Assembly (NCBI GenBank): GCA_900544345.1
Contig: UQUR01000011.1
Coordinates: 1-45,289, forward strand
Length of the DNA stretch: 45,289 bases
Reading direction: 5' to 3'
Source of the DNA: an uncultured Sutterella sp.
GTDB taxonomy: Bacteria > Pseudomonadota > Gammaproteobacteria > Burkholderiales > Burkholderiaceae_F
Shown: positions 8,454 to 17,354 of the stretch, in pieces
How positions within the stretch are numbered: position 1 is the first letter of the stretch
Layout: each line of letters begins with the position of its first letter
Program-made: the position numbers and the translations under genes
Notes under the pieces: model-generated
The model's database searches: none
Told to the model about the DNA's origin: nothing
The model's input: only the letters and a program-made list of their open reading frames with translations

Positions 8454-8551
8454 CCTCGCGGGGCGTATTTTGCCTTTGCGACAAGAGAAAAAAGGGGCTC
8501 GGCCTATAACAAGTGAGATCCGGCCGACAAGTCTTTTGCGAGGTGCAAAAG
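8454..8551 (+). promoter_or_regulatory. Possible ribosomal protein L20 operator (structured infC-rpmI spacer)
   Basis: The 181-base gap between infC and rpmI is not coding. A hairpin pairs CTTTTGC (8533-8539) with GCAAAAG (8545-8551). Its 3' stem edge and loop GCGAGG (8538-8543) is exactly complementary to CCTCGC at 8454-8459, so a long-range pseudoknot is possible. TCGGCC (8499-8504) can pair with GGCCGA (8522-8527) in between. In E. coli, L20 represses rpmI-rplT through a long-range pseudoknot upstream of rpmI. This element may be the equivalent, but homology is not shown. Confidence 0.4.
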
Positions 8552-8589
8552 CGCCGGTGATCATCTAATAACAAAAGGAAATCGGTCAA

Positions 8590-8787
8590 ATGCCGAAGAT
8601 GAAAACGAAAAAGGCTGCCTCCAAGCGCTTTAAGGTGCGTTCTGGCGGCTCCATCAAACGTGCTCACGCCACCAAGCGTCACATTCTTTCCCATCGTACG
8701 ACGAAGAACAAGCGTCATCTGCGCGGAATGGTCACCATTCACGACTCTGACAGCAAGTCCATCCATCGTATGTTGCCCTACGCTTAA
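8590..8787 (+). CDS. rpmI: 50S ribosomal protein bL35
   Basis: This 65-residue, very basic protein has the family opening MPKMKTKKAASKRFK and the ending MLPYA. It is a structural protein of the large ribosomal subunit. AAAGGAAA precedes the ATG. It sits between infC and rplT in the conserved order, 16 bases before rplT. Confidence 0.98.
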   Translation: MPKMKTKKAASKRFKVRSGGSIKRAHATKRHILSHRTTKNKRHLRGMVTIHDSDSKSIHRMLPYA

Positions 8788-8803
8788 TTAAGAGGAGAGA
8801 AAG

Positions 8804-9154
8804 ATGCCCAGAGTAAAACGTGGTGTTACCGCTCGCGCTCGTCATAAGAAGATTATGAAACTCTCCAAGGGTTTCATCCTTCGTCGCAATAATGTTTTCC
8901 GCGTTGCCAAGCAAGCGGTGATGAAGGCTGGTCAATACGCTTATCGTGACCGCCGCAACAAGAAGCGCGTTTTCCGTCGCTTGTGGATCGCTCGTATCAA
9001 TGCCGGTGCTCGTGCTAACGGCATGACCTACAGCGTGTTCATGAACGGCTTAAAGAAGGCCAACATCGCTTTGGACCGCAAGGTTCTGTCCGATATGGCT
9101 ATCTTTGACAAGGCAGGTTTCGCCAGCCTCGTGGAAAAGGTGAAAAGCCTCTAA
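8804..9154 (+). CDS. rplT: 50S ribosomal protein bL20
   Basis: This 116-residue basic protein begins MPRVKRGVTARARHKKIM, with the family signature RLWIARINAGAR around 80-91. It is needed early in assembly of the 50S subunit and is the known repressor of its own operon in E. coli. AGAGGAGAG lies just upstream of the ATG. The operon ends here with a terminator. In many proteobacteria pheS and pheT follow at this point, but here they do not. Confidence 0.98.
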   Translation: MPRVKRGVTARARHKKIMKLSKGFILRRNNVFRVAKQAVMKAGQYAYRDRRNKKRVFRRLWIARINAGARANGMTYSVFMNGLKKANIALDRKVLSDMAIFDKAGFASLVEKVKSL

Positions 9155-9175
9155 TTCGTTCTGAAACGAATAACA

Positions 9176-9216
9176 AAAAAGGAGCTGCAGCCTCTGAGCT
9201 GACAGCTCTTTTTTTT
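9176..9216 (+). terminator. Terminator of the infC-rpmI-rplT operon
   Basis: GAGCTG (9182-9187) pairs with CAGCTC (9203-9208), followed by eight T. Confidence 0.85.
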
Positions 9217-9503
9217 GCCGTTTTCAAAGACAATTTTTCTAGTCGCTTATCTTTTTAACTCTTATTCACTCATTTTCCCCAAGAATTCCCAAAGTTTTCC
9301 ACAGCCTTCTCCACAAAAATTGTGGAAAAAGGAAAGACTATCCACATGTGAGTGGTCCCACATTACATCAAATTTCTCATCGAACTTACAGACGCCCGCA
9401 AGAATGTATCAAATAGTCTGCTTTTTGTTGAAAACTAGACGAATGAGAGGGGATGTCTTAAAATCAAAAAATTTGGTTTTAAAGTTCAAAACTTATATTC
9501 AAA
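9217..9503 (+). other. Intergenic region with clustered DnaA-box-like sites
   Basis: No gene is supported here. An ORF crossing it is low-complexity and overlaps gltX out of frame. Within 52 bases there are four DnaA-box-like 9-mers: TTTTCCACA (9295-9303), TTCTCCACA (9307-9315), TGTGGAAAA (9321-9329, inverted TTTTCCACA) and CTATCCACA (9338-9346). TTTTCCACA fits the E. coli consensus TTWTNCACA; the other two differ at one position. TCCACAA and TTGTGGA also form an inverted repeat with a three-base gap. The following 100 bases are very AT-rich up to gltX. Confidence 0.45.
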
Positions 9504-10919
9504 ATGAAAGAAATTCGTACGCGTATTGCACCGTCACCCACGGGGATGATGCACTTGGGCACGGCCCGAACGGCCATTTATTGTTGGGCTTATGCCCGTC
9601 ACTTTGTCGGCGGTAAGTTCCTGCTTCGTATTGAAGATACCGATCAGGAGCGCTCGACTCAGGAAGCTGTTGATGTGATCATCAATGGGATGAAGTGGCT
9701 TGAGCTCGACTATGACGAAGGTCCTATCTATCAAATGGATCGCCTTGCTCGCTATAAAGAAGTGGTCGACATGATGCTTGAAAAGGGCTTGGCCTATAAG
9801 TGCTACGCCACTAAGGAAGAGCTTGAAGCGCTGCGCGAAGAACAGATGGCCAAGAAGATTAAACCGCGCTACGACGGTCGCTGGCGTCCTGAAAACTGCG
9901 TTGGCAAGCCTATCCCCGAAGGTGTAACGCCCGTTATTCGCTTCCGTAATCCTGATACAGGTACGGTAAGCTGGGACGATATGGTCTACGGTCACATTGC
10001 TTTTGAAAATACCGAATTGGATGACCTCGTGATCATGCGCGGTGATGGTATCCCGACCTACAACTTTGCTGTGGTGGTAGACGATATCGATATGAAAGTG
10101 AGCCACGTTGTGCGCGGTGCTGACCATATCAATAACACCCCGCGTCAGATTAACCTTTATCGGGCGCTGGGCTACGAAGTACCTGAATTTGCCCACTTAC
10201 CTTTAATTAATGGACCGGATAACCGTAAGTTAAGTAAGCGTAACGGCGACGCAAGTGTCATGGATTACGAAAAGAAGGGCTATTTGCCTGAAGCGTTGGT
10301 GAATTACCTTGCTCGCTTAGGCTGGGGCCACGGAAATGATGAGAAATTCACAAAAGCCCAATTAGCTCAATGGTTTGACCTTCGTCACTGCTCTAAGTCG
10401 CCTGCGTGCCTGGATCCTAAAAAGCTCAACCACTTAAATCACCTCTATATCGCTGAGGCTGATAATGATCGGTTGGCTCGCCTTGTGCGTCCGCGCATTG
10501 AAGCCCGAGGCGGCGTAATTGACGGTCATGCGGATTTGGCCCGCGTGATGGAAATCACCAAGCAGCGCCCTGAAACACTTGAAGCGCTTGCCGACAACTG
10601 CATGATTTTCTATCGCCCGCTCAAGCGCGATGAGGCGCTTGTTCGCGAAGTACTCGCCAACGAGCAAAGTCTTAAAGCAGTGAAGCTTTTCCTTGAACGC
10701 GCTCGAATGATTAACGATTGGACAGCTGAAAATATCTACGGCGTGTTAAAGAGCATTATGGATGAAATGGCTATTAAGATGCCTGTGGTGGCCGTGCCCA
10801 TCCGCGTGCTCGTTTTTGGTGAAAAAGTTTCACCTGTTTTTGATAAGACCCTGGAGCTTTTTGGAAAAGACACGGTATTAGCCAACATTGAAAGTGGGCT
10901 AAAGATCGTTGAAGCCTAA
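9504..10919 (+). CDS. gltX: Glutamyl-tRNA synthetase
   Basis: This 471-residue class I synthetase charges tRNA-Glu. The HIGH-type motif is PSPTGMMHLGTART (HLGT at 17-20), and the KMSKS-type motif is KLSKR in GPDNRKLSKRNGD near 240. The catalytic domain fills the first 300 residues and the helical anticodon-binding domain the rest. The start ATG at 9504 is fixed by the family opening (T-R-I-A-P-S-P-T-G). There is no Shine-Dalgarno sequence before it; a TATATT at 9493-9498 lies so close that a very short or absent 5' leader is possible. It ends before a hairpin shared with the converging gene. Confidence 0.97.
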   Translation: MKEIRTRIAPSPTGMMHLGTARTAIYCWAYARHFVGGKFLLRIEDTDQERSTQEAVDVIINGMKWLELDYDEGPIYQMDRLARYKEVVDMMLEKGLAYKCYATKEELEALREEQMAKKIKPRYDGRWRPENCVGKPIPEGVTPVIRFRNPDTGTVSWDDMVYGHIAFENTELDDLVIMRGDGIPTYNFAVVVDDIDMKVSHVVRGADHINNTPRQINLYRALGYEVPEFAHLPLINGPDNRKLSKRNGDASVMDYEKKGYLPEALVNYLARLGWGHGNDEKFTKAQLAQWFDLRHCSKSPACLDPKKLNHLNHLYIAEADNDRLARLVRPRIEARGGVIDGHADLARVMEITKQRPETLEALADNCMIFYRPLKRDEALVREVLANEQSLKAVKLFLERARMINDWTAENIYGVLKSIMDEMAIKMPVVAVPIRVLVFGEKVSPVFDKTLELFGKDTVLANIESGLKIVEA

Positions 10920-10943
10920 TCTTTGAAGCTCTAAAAAGTCAAC

Positions 10944-10978
10944 AATCCCGCATAGCCTTAAAGAAGTTGTGCGGGATT
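10944..10978. terminator. Hairpin between convergent genes
   Basis: AATCCCGCA (10944-10952) pairs with TGCGGGATT (10970-10978). T-rich sequence follows on both strands, so it probably serves gltX and the gene at 10977-11768. Confidence 0.65.
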
Positions 10979-11768
10979 AATTTTGTCCTTTAAAAAAGCG
11001 TCGTCCGCTTTCATCGCTTCGGGTAATGACGCCTTTTTCCTCTAGCGCATCGAGCAGTTTTCTTGCCCGTTGTTCATCGATTCTAAGGCGGTTTTGAAGG
11101 GTCAGTAGTGTGCGGGCTTCATCCATCACCAGAAGCTCTCGTGCGGCTGTCAGTAACGCATCGCCCTTGTCATTTAAGTCAAAACCGGCTGCCTCGAAAT
11201 TTTCTCTCACAGCGGCCGTCAGGCTTTGTACATAATCATCGGTTGTGTTTTTAGAGGGTGTGGGCAAAATGAGCATTCTTGCATGCTCAAACGTCTGCTC
11301 CATGGCTTTAAGCCTCATCGCCGTAATTCTTCTAGGGCCGCTTTTAGCTTTGCCGATCACCTCTGTAATGCGTGAGGCTAAAGGATCGCTTGCCATTGCT
11401 TCATACAGGTAGGCACTGAGCACCAAAATGACTTTAGGTTCAGACGCTTTAATTGCATTAACGACTCTATCGCCTGTTTCGACATAGTATTTCACTGTTT
11501 GAGGGCCGTGCAGGTGAGCGGGGGCTACATCGCACCAGACCACTTCAGCGGTGTGGGCTTCTAGCCATGTGGGGTTAGAGGTTGAGCGCGATAGGGGAAT
11601 GCCCCAAAGGGTAAACCATTTTATGAGCGCATCGCGGATTTTTCCTTGTTTGGCCCGGGGGTCGAAGTAGTGACTGGAGAGCGCTCCCACTGCACCCTGT
11701 TCAGGCAAGGTGACAATGAGTAAACCTCCGTGCGGTAAATTTTTTGTCTCACTCATGCTGCGCTCCAA
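10977..11768 (-). CDS. Unknown protein with C-terminal winged-helix-like region
   Basis: I do not recognise this 263-residue soluble protein. The middle stretch (about 70-125) alternates strand and helix around WCDVAPAHLHGP and PKVILVLSAYLYEAM, somewhat like the uracil-DNA glycosylase fold, but no catalytic signature is clear. Residues about 200-260 look like a winged helix (LLTLQNRLRIDEQRARKLLD, then EKGVITRSDESGRRFF), as in DNA-binding regulators and the FtsK gamma domain. Its start overlaps the end of the giant activase gene by 20 bases, so the two are translationally coupled. An alternative start is the ATG four codons later. A regulatory or partner role for the activase is a guess from position only. 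Confidence 0.75.
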   Translation of the reverse strand: MERSMSETKNLPHGGLLIVTLPEQGAVGALSSHYFDPRAKQGKIRDALIKWFTLWGIPLSRSTSNPTWLEAHTAEVVWCDVAPAHLHGPQTVKYYVETGDRVVNAIKASEPKVILVLSAYLYEAMASDPLASRITEVIGKAKSGPRRITAMRLKAMEQTFEHARMLILPTPSKNTTDDYVQSLTAAVRENFEAAGFDLNDKGDALLTAARELLVMDEARTLLTLQNRLRIDEQRARKLLDALEEKGVITRSDESGRRFFKGQN

Positions 11769-14700
11769 GATTTTCTTTCAGAGCATCTTTTGCCTGAGCC
11801 ATAAATAGCTTTAAGCGGTTGGTAAAATTTGCGTGAGAGGTGCCCGCTTCAAAGTCAATCGCACAGAGGTTTGCTTTGGGATACATTTGTCTTAAAACAC
11901 GCATAACGCCTTTACCCGTAATGTGGTTTGGCAGACAGGCAAAGGGTTGCAGACAAAGGATATTCGAGGCACCGGTTTCAAGATACTCTACCATTTCTGC
12001 AGTGAGAAGCCAGCCTTCGCCAGCCTGCTGAGCGGGAGACATTAAGTTTTTAAGCCGCTTCAGGTGATCTTTAATAGTTGGCATCGGCGTAAAGCCGCCG
12101 GCGCAAAGAACCTCATTGGCAATGGCTCTCAACGATTCAAAATAGTCAAGTAAAAAGCCTGAGGCCAAAGCCTGCATCTTAGGACCCTTGAGTGCCTTAG
12201 CTTGGAAAACAGGATCGTAGAGGCAGTAGAGCAAAAAGCTTGAGATATCGCCCAGACGCGGCTCAGCACCTTCGGCAAAAAGCTCTTCTAAAATTTCAAG
12301 GTTAGCCTGCGGGTGATACTTCAGAAGAATTTCTCCGACAATACCTACCTGAGGCTTTTCCTCATCAATGGTTTCAACGGTGGCAAAATCCTTAACCATT
12401 TCATGAGCATTGACTCTCAAACCGTGCTTTCCTTTATCGATATCGCGAACGGCGATGGCCTGCCATTTCTCTAAAAGCCTTTGAGCGCTGCCTTTAACCT
12501 TTTCATACGAGCGCACCTTTAGGTAAAGCTTTTGCAGTAAATCACCGTAAAGAACACCTAAAGCAATGCGGTTAATACCTTTTAGACCCAGCGGCAAATG
12601 TTCCGTGCCTGTGATTTTATGAGTGGAAATCGTAATCACAGGCAAATCCGGCATCTCTAGGTCCCTTAAGGCCCACTTTAAGAGTGTCGCATAATTTGTT
12701 GCCCGACACGGCCCGCAGGTCTGCGCTAAAAGTAGTGCGCTTGTTTCTGGGTCAAAGTCTTTGGAAAGCACCGTATCAAGAAGCTGTCCGATCACAACAA
12801 TTGCCGGGTAGCAGGCATCGTTATTGACATATCGAAGACCGAGCTGGATCGCCTCGGGGCGTACGGCAGGCAAAAGTTTTGCCTTAAAGCCCAAGCTTTG
12901 TAGTGCACTTTGCAGAATCGGGAAGTGAATTGGTGCCATCTGAGGCACATAAATGGTTTTAAATGCCTTTGAGTTAACGGGTTTAGCTTCTTTCTTTTTG
13001 TACCAATGAACCGGGCTCTCAGTTACGGTTTGATTTAAGCGTTTGCGATCTTCAACTGCGGCAAAAAGAGAGCGCAGGCGAATGCGCGCAGCACCCAGCG
13101 TGTCGCCCTCATCGATTTTAAGCATCGTGTAGAGTTTACCGGCTGGCTCCAGAATCCTTCTGACCTGCTCGGAAGTAATGGCATCAAGCCCGCAGCCAAA
13201 ACTCACTAAATGCACGAGTTCTGCCCAGGGCTTATCTCGCACCATTTCAGCTGCCCGGTATAGCCGGCTATGAAATGTCCACTGGTCAATGACATCGAGT
13301 GATGTCGTATCAGGTGCTAAATGAGCAATCGAATCCTCTGTGACAATCTCTGCACCCATTGAGGCAATGAGCGTACAGATACCATGATTGACAAAGGGAT
13401 CCATGTGATAGGGGTGTGAGGCAATGACAACCAGCGGAGCTTTTGTGATTTCGTGTTCGCGGAAACACTTTTCACCCATTTGCCTGATTTGGCGCTGATA
13501 GCTCTGCTGAGCGTTTTCTGCGCTCTTTACAGCCTCCTTAATCTCAGGGAGACTGATTTGAGGAAAGGCTTCACGGATGGCTCTGATAACAGTTTGTGGT
13601 TCGTTAAGATCCACAAACGGTGTTAAAAGTTTAGTCTCTGGATGTGTGCACTCGAAATTAAGCTTTAGCGCCTCAGGGTAGCCGCCCACCACCGGACAGG
13701 CGTAGCGCCCGGGAACGTTGGCAAAATTGGTTCTTTCTTTTGGCACGCACGGCAACCAAATGCTTTGCACGCCTTTTTTAGCGAGCCAGGTGACATGACC
13801 ATGGGCAAGTTTTGCCGGTAAACAAAGACTTTGTGAGGGAATGCTTTCAATACCGAGCCCAGCAATGTAGTGGTCCGAATAGGGTGAGAGCTCCACGTGA
13901 AAGCCTAGCTTCGTAAAAAGCTCAAACCAATAGGGATAATGCTCATAGATATTGAGCACACGGGCAATGCCGATAGTTCCACGAGGGGCCGAGGCAGCAT
14001 CAATCGGTGTACGGTTAAATAAGAGCGCGCACTTTTTATCGATAAAATGCTCGTCAGCTTTTCCCTCCACAGTTTTTAAAGCAAAGTCACAGCGGTTGCC
14101 ACTGACGTGTTTTTGGCCGCTTGCGAACCGGTGCAGGGTTAAAAGACAGTGATTGTTGCAGCTTTTACATCGAAATTCCGTGGTTTTAACGTGAGATAGA
14201 TCAAGTGCCTTCTCACTTAAATCTAAAAGAGGAGTTTTGTCCGTTGTACGCTCTTTGGCAATAAGCGCAGCACCGTACGCTCCCATAAGACCGGCGATAT
14301 CAGGTCGAATAACTTCTTTACTGATATAAAGCTCAAATGCTCTTAAAATCGCATCGTTTAGGAAAGTGCCGCCTTGTACGAGTACGTGATCACCTAATTG
14401 CTTAGTATCGGCAATGCGCAGCACTTTATGCAAAGCATTTAAAACAATTGAGTGACAAAGGCCAGCTGTAATATCTTCTACAGTTGCCCCGGCACTTTGC
14501 GCTTGCTTGACCTTCGAATTCATAAAGACCGTGCAGCGTGTGCCTAAATCGCAGGGGTGCTGGGCGTGAAGCGCTTTTTGCACGAAGTCCGATAATTCAA
14601 GTCCGAGCTGCTTGGCATACGTTTCAATAAAAGAGCCGCAGCCCGAAGAGCAGGCTTCGTTGAGTTTTACATCCGAGATGGCTCCGCCTGTGACCTTCAG

Positions 14701-15999
14701 GCACTTCATGTCCTGACCGCCGATATCGATCACGTAACTTGTCTTCGGATCGAAAGCTACAGCTGCACGCTGGTGAGCAAGCGTTTCAACTTCGTTAAAT
14801 TGGCTGCCCAAAGCGGCCTGTGCGAGGCTTGCGCCATATCCGGTCGTGCAGATCGAGCGAATCTGAGCACTGGCCGGAATTTGCGCTTTCAGCTCTAAAA
14901 CTTGAGGGATGAGTTTGGGAAGCGGATCGCCTTCGTTATGATCGTACCAGTCCTTAAGAATTGCACCTTCTTGATCAATTAAGACAAGCTTTACGGTGGT
15001 GCTGCCTAAGTCAATTCCTAAAAAGAGATCGCCTTGCGCATCTTTGAGCACAGCTCGTTTGGCACAGTGAGCGGCGTGACGGGCTCTAAAGGCTTCAAGC
15101 TCATCTTCGCTTTCAAAAAAAGGGGCAAGTCGGTCTGTTTCGCCTTCAATCGTATTGATGCTGGCAAGCTGTTTCAGAAAATCATCTACCGTAAGTTCAT
15201 TGCCAGTAGGATTATCAAGTGCATCTAAAGCAGCTCCATAAGCAACGGCGTATTGAGCATTGTCAAAATGCTCAAATTCTGTTCCTGGGGCTTTAAGTTT
15301 TCGTTCAAAAGCTTCTGCTAATTGCGGCAAAAAGTGAAGGGGACCACCCAAAAAAGCCACGCGACCTGCAATAGGCCTGCCGCAGGCTAAGCCGCTTATG
15401 GCTTGGTCAGCTACTGCATCAAAAATGCTGCGGGCAATATCTTCACGAGGCACACCACTATTGAGTAGCGCTACAACGTCAGTTTTTGCAAAAACGCCGC
15501 AGCGTGAGGCAATGGGATGAGAGCGGCGCGCGTTTTGCGCTAATGTGTTAAGCCCAATCGGATCGGTTTTTAATAGTGAGGCCATCTGATCAATGAAGGC
15601 ACCGGTGCCGCCCGCGCAGGCCTCGTTCATTCGCAGCTCAACCCCTTGGGTGAGGTAGATGATTTTTGCGTCTTCGCCGCCCAATTCCACCGCCACGTCC
15701 AAAAGAGGATCATTGGTTCTTAAAAAACTGCCGGCCGCTACCACTTCTTGCACAAAGCCAACCGAAGTTTTTGCTGATAACACGAGAGCGCCTGAACCGG
15801 CTAAACGCAAGCGAGCTTTCCCGCAAGCAACTGTTTGATACAGATCAGTTAAAAGAGTTTTGAGAGTCTTAACGACCGCACTTTTATGACGTTCATAGCG
15901 CGAGGCGATAATCTTTTTATTTTCGTCAATCAGCGTATATTTGACGGTTGTCGAACCGATATCAATGCCTAAAGACAAACAGGCGTTTTCAGACTGCAT
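11749..15999 (-). CDS. Fused acyl-CoA dehydratase activase / double-cubane-type protein
   Basis: This 1416-residue protein joins two BadF/HgdC-type ATPase domains to dehydratase-like domains. Domain 1 (about 8-260) starts LGIDIGSTTVKY and has Cys128 (ACAGGTGAF) and Cys167. Domain 2 (about 326-585) starts LGIDLGSTTVKL and has Cys450 (ACSSGCGSF) and Cys489. Such paired cysteines hold the [4Fe-4S] cluster at the dimer interface in HgdC. A cysteine-rich knuckle (CKSCNNHC near 630) precedes a DUF2229-like region and a C-terminal domain resembling 2-hydroxyacyl-CoA dehydratase subunits. Known relatives use ATP to push low-potential electrons into difficult reductions. No HgdAB-type substrate subunits are nearby, so the target is unknown. 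A strictly anaerobic role is likely. Confidence 0.9.
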   Translation of the reverse strand: MQSENACLSLGIDIGSTTVKYTLIDENKKIIASRYERHKSAVVKTLKTLLTDLYQTVACGKARLRLAGSGALVLSAKTSVGFVQEVVAAGSFLRTNDPLLDVAVELGGEDAKIIYLTQGVELRMNEACAGGTGAFIDQMASLLKTDPIGLNTLAQNARRSHPIASRCGVFAKTDVVALLNSGVPREDIARSIFDAVADQAISGLACGRPIAGRVAFLGGPLHFLPQLAEAFERKLKAPGTEFEHFDNAQYAVAYGAALDALDNPTGNELTVDDFLKQLASINTIEGETDRLAPFFESEDELEAFRARHAAHCAKRAVLKDAQGDLFLGIDLGSTTVKLVLIDQEGAILKDWYDHNEGDPLPKLIPQVLELKAQIPASAQIRSICTTGYGASLAQAALGSQFNEVETLAHQRAAVAFDPKTSYVIDIGGQDMKCLKVTGGAISDVKLNEACSSGCGSFIETYAKQLGLELSDFVQKALHAQHPCDLGTRCTVFMNSKVKQAQSAGATVEDITAGLCHSIVLNALHKVLRIADTKQLGDHVLVQGGTFLNDAILRAFELYISKEVIRPDIAGLMGAYGAALIAKERTTDKTPLLDLSEKALDLSHVKTTEFRCKSCNNHCLLTLHRFASGQKHVSGNRCDFALKTVEGKADEHFIDKKCALLFNRTPIDAASAPRGTIGIARVLNIYEHYPYWFELFTKLGFHVELSPYSDHYIAGLGIESIPSQSLCLPAKLAHGHVTWLAKKGVQSIWLPCVPKERTNFANVPGRYACPVVGGYPEALKLNFECTHPETKLLTPFVDLNEPQTVIRAIREAFPQISLPEIKEAVKSAENAQQSYQRQIRQMGEKCFREHEITKAPLVVIASHPYHMDPFVNHGICTLIASMGAEIVTEDSIAHLAPDTTSLDVIDQWTFHSRLYRAAEMVRDKPWAELVHLVSFGCGLDAITSEQVRRILEPAGKLYTMLKIDEGDTLGAARIRLRSLFAAVEDRKRLNQTVTESPVHWYKKKEAKPVNSKAFKTIYVPQMAPIHFPILQSALQSLGFKAKLLPAVRPEAIQLGLRYVNNDACYPAIVVIGQLLDTVLSKDFDPETSALLLAQTCGPCRATNYATLLKWALRDLEMPDLPVITISTHKITGTEHLPLGLKGINRIALGVLYGDLLQKLYLKVRSYEKVKGSAQRLLEKWQAIAVRDIDKGKHGLRVNAHEMVKDFATVETIDEEKPQVGIVGEILLKYHPQANLEILEELFAEGAEPRLGDISSFLLYCLYDPVFQAKALKGPKMQALASGFLLDYFESLRAIANEVLCAGGFTPMPTIKDHLKRLKNLMSPAQQAGEGWLLTAEMVEYLETGASNILCLQPFACLPNHITGKGVMRVLRQMYPKANLCAIDFEAGTSHANFTNRLKLFMAQAKDALKENLGAQHE

Positions 16000-16204
16000 A
16001 AATCAACAACGAAAAAATTTGTAATACAAAGCTCAGACCGAATGGGTCATCATGATCCGCTCGGACAAGGGCAAGAGCTTATTTTTATGTCTTAAATTTT
16101 ATCGAAGATTATTACAGTTGGATTGCCTAAAAATTGGTCAATGTGTTAAGAATAGGCCTATTTTAAAGGCTTAGATTTGAACTATCTCTGATATCAAAAA
16201 ATAA

Positions 16205-16240
16205 AAAAGAGATCCCGACAGAAAGGCTCGGTCGGGACCC
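16205..16240 (-). terminator. Terminator after ppiB
   Basis: On the minus strand GTCCCGAC and GTCGGGAT (16212-16219 with 16231-16238) form a hairpin followed by CTCTTTTTTATTTTT. The remaining 16000-16200 stretch holds no gene and is the upstream region of the giant activase gene. Confidence 0.85.
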
Positions 16241-16264
16241 CTAGAGCAGGTGATTAGCAAGAAA

Positions 16265-16762
16265 CTATTCTTCGATCACTTCGGCTTTTTCAATGATGAC
16301 ATTTTCTTTTGGAACATCATCATAAAAACCCCAACGTGAGGTCTTTACGCGGGCAATGTCATCGACCACTTTTTCACCGGCAACAACTTTGCCGAAGACG
16401 GCATAACCCCAGCCTTGGGGAGTGGGAGCCGTATGATTTAAAAAGTCATTATCAACAACGTTGATGAAAAACTGAGCTGTGGCAGAATGCGGATCGCTTG
16501 TGCGAGCCATAGCAATCGTGTACTTATCATTACGCAGACCGTTAGCGGCTTCGTTTTCAATCGGTTCGCGAGTTTGCTTTTGCTTCATGCCTGGCTCAAA
16601 ACCGCCGCCCTGGATCATAAAGCCGGGGATGACACGATGGAAAATGGTATTGTTGTAAAAACCGTCACAAACATATTGCTCAAAATTCTTGCTCGTAGCC
16701 GGTGCATGTTCGTAATCGAGTTCAATATCAATCACACCCTTGTTGGTGGTCAAGCGAATCAT
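16265..16762 (-). CDS. ppiB: Cytosolic peptidyl-prolyl cis-trans isomerase (cyclophilin B type)
   Basis: This 165-residue cyclophilin speeds proline isomerisation during folding. It carries the catalytic FHRVIPGFMIQGGG (Arg and Phe of the active site), AMARTSDPHSATAQFFINV and GYAVFGKV. It lacks a signal peptide, so it acts in the cytosol. Its ATG comes one base after the ppiA stop, and its ribosome site AAAGGAAA lies inside the end of ppiA, so the two are coupled. It is the last gene of TPR-ppiA-ppiB. Confidence 0.95.
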   Translation of the reverse strand: MIRLTTNKGVIDIELDYEHAPATSKNFEQYVCDGFYNNTIFHRVIPGFMIQGGGFEPGMKQKQTREPIENEAANGLRNDKYTIAMARTSDPHSATAQFFINVVDNDFLNHTAPTPQGWGYAVFGKVVAGEKVVDDIARVKTSRWGFYDDVPKENVIIEKAEVIEE

Positions 16763-16763
16763 A

Positions 16764-17342
16764 TTATTTTCCTTTAGTAACAGTCATATTCTTAATAATC
16801 ACATCACGGATGGGCACATCATCGTAGTAACCCACAGAGTGAGTTTTGACGCGAGCAATGGCATCAACAGTTTGCATGCCGGAAATGACACGCCCGAACA
16901 CGGCATAGCCGTAACCGTCCTGAGCCTGGGAAGCATCAAGGAAGTGATTGTCTCTGACATTGATGAAAAACTGGCTCGTCGCCGAATTCGGGTCAGAAGT
17001 TCTTGCCATGGCAATTGTGCCGCGAAGGTTAGATAAACCGTTTCGTGATTCTAAAGCAATTGCCTTGCGGGTGTCTTTTTCTTCCATACCGCTTACAAAG
17101 CCGCCGCCCTGAATCATGAAGTTGGGAATAACCCGGTGAAAGAGCGTGTTTTTATAAAAACCGCTTTTTACATAGGTCAAAAAGTTTTCGACTGTTTTGG
17201 GTGCAGCTTTCGGATTAAGTTCAAGCACAAAGTCACCCATATTGGTCTGCACTTTGACAAGGGGCAGACTTTGAGCCAAAGCAACCGGTGCAAATGCAGC
17301 AGTCAGCACTGCACCCACCATCATGCGTCGAGTGATAGTCAT
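16764..17342 (-). CDS. ppiA: Periplasmic peptidyl-prolyl cis-trans isomerase (cyclophilin A type)
   Basis: This 192-residue cyclophilin has an N-terminal signal peptide (about 1-23, ending in ALA-Q), so it folds proteins in the periplasm. The core repeats the family motifs FHRVIPNFMIQGGGF, AMARTSDPNSATSQFFINV and GYAVFGRV. It is about 60 percent identical by eye to the neighbouring ppiB product, so the pair looks like an old tandem duplication with one copy gaining export. It follows the TPR gene by 12 bases. Confidence 0.95.
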   Translation of the reverse strand: MTITRRMMVGAVLTAAFAPVALAQSLPLVKVQTNMGDFVLELNPKAAPKTVENFLTYVKSGFYKNTLFHRVIPNFMIQGGGFVSGMEEKDTRKAIALESRNGLSNLRGTIAMARTSDPNSATSQFFINVRDNHFLDASQAQDGYGYAVFGRVISGMQTVDAIARVKTHSVGYYDDVPIRDVIIKNMTVTKGK

Positions 17343-17354
17343 CGGAAATGTCCT

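Noticed and set aside
9295..9346. Chromosome replication origin
   Set aside because: Only two of the four boxes match the consensus fully, and none of dnaA, dnaN, gidA, rpmH or parAB is nearby.
9215..9616. 133-codon plus-strand ORF between rplT and gltX
   Set aside because: It begins in the terminator T-run, has low-complexity content, no ribosome site, and overlaps gltX out of frame.
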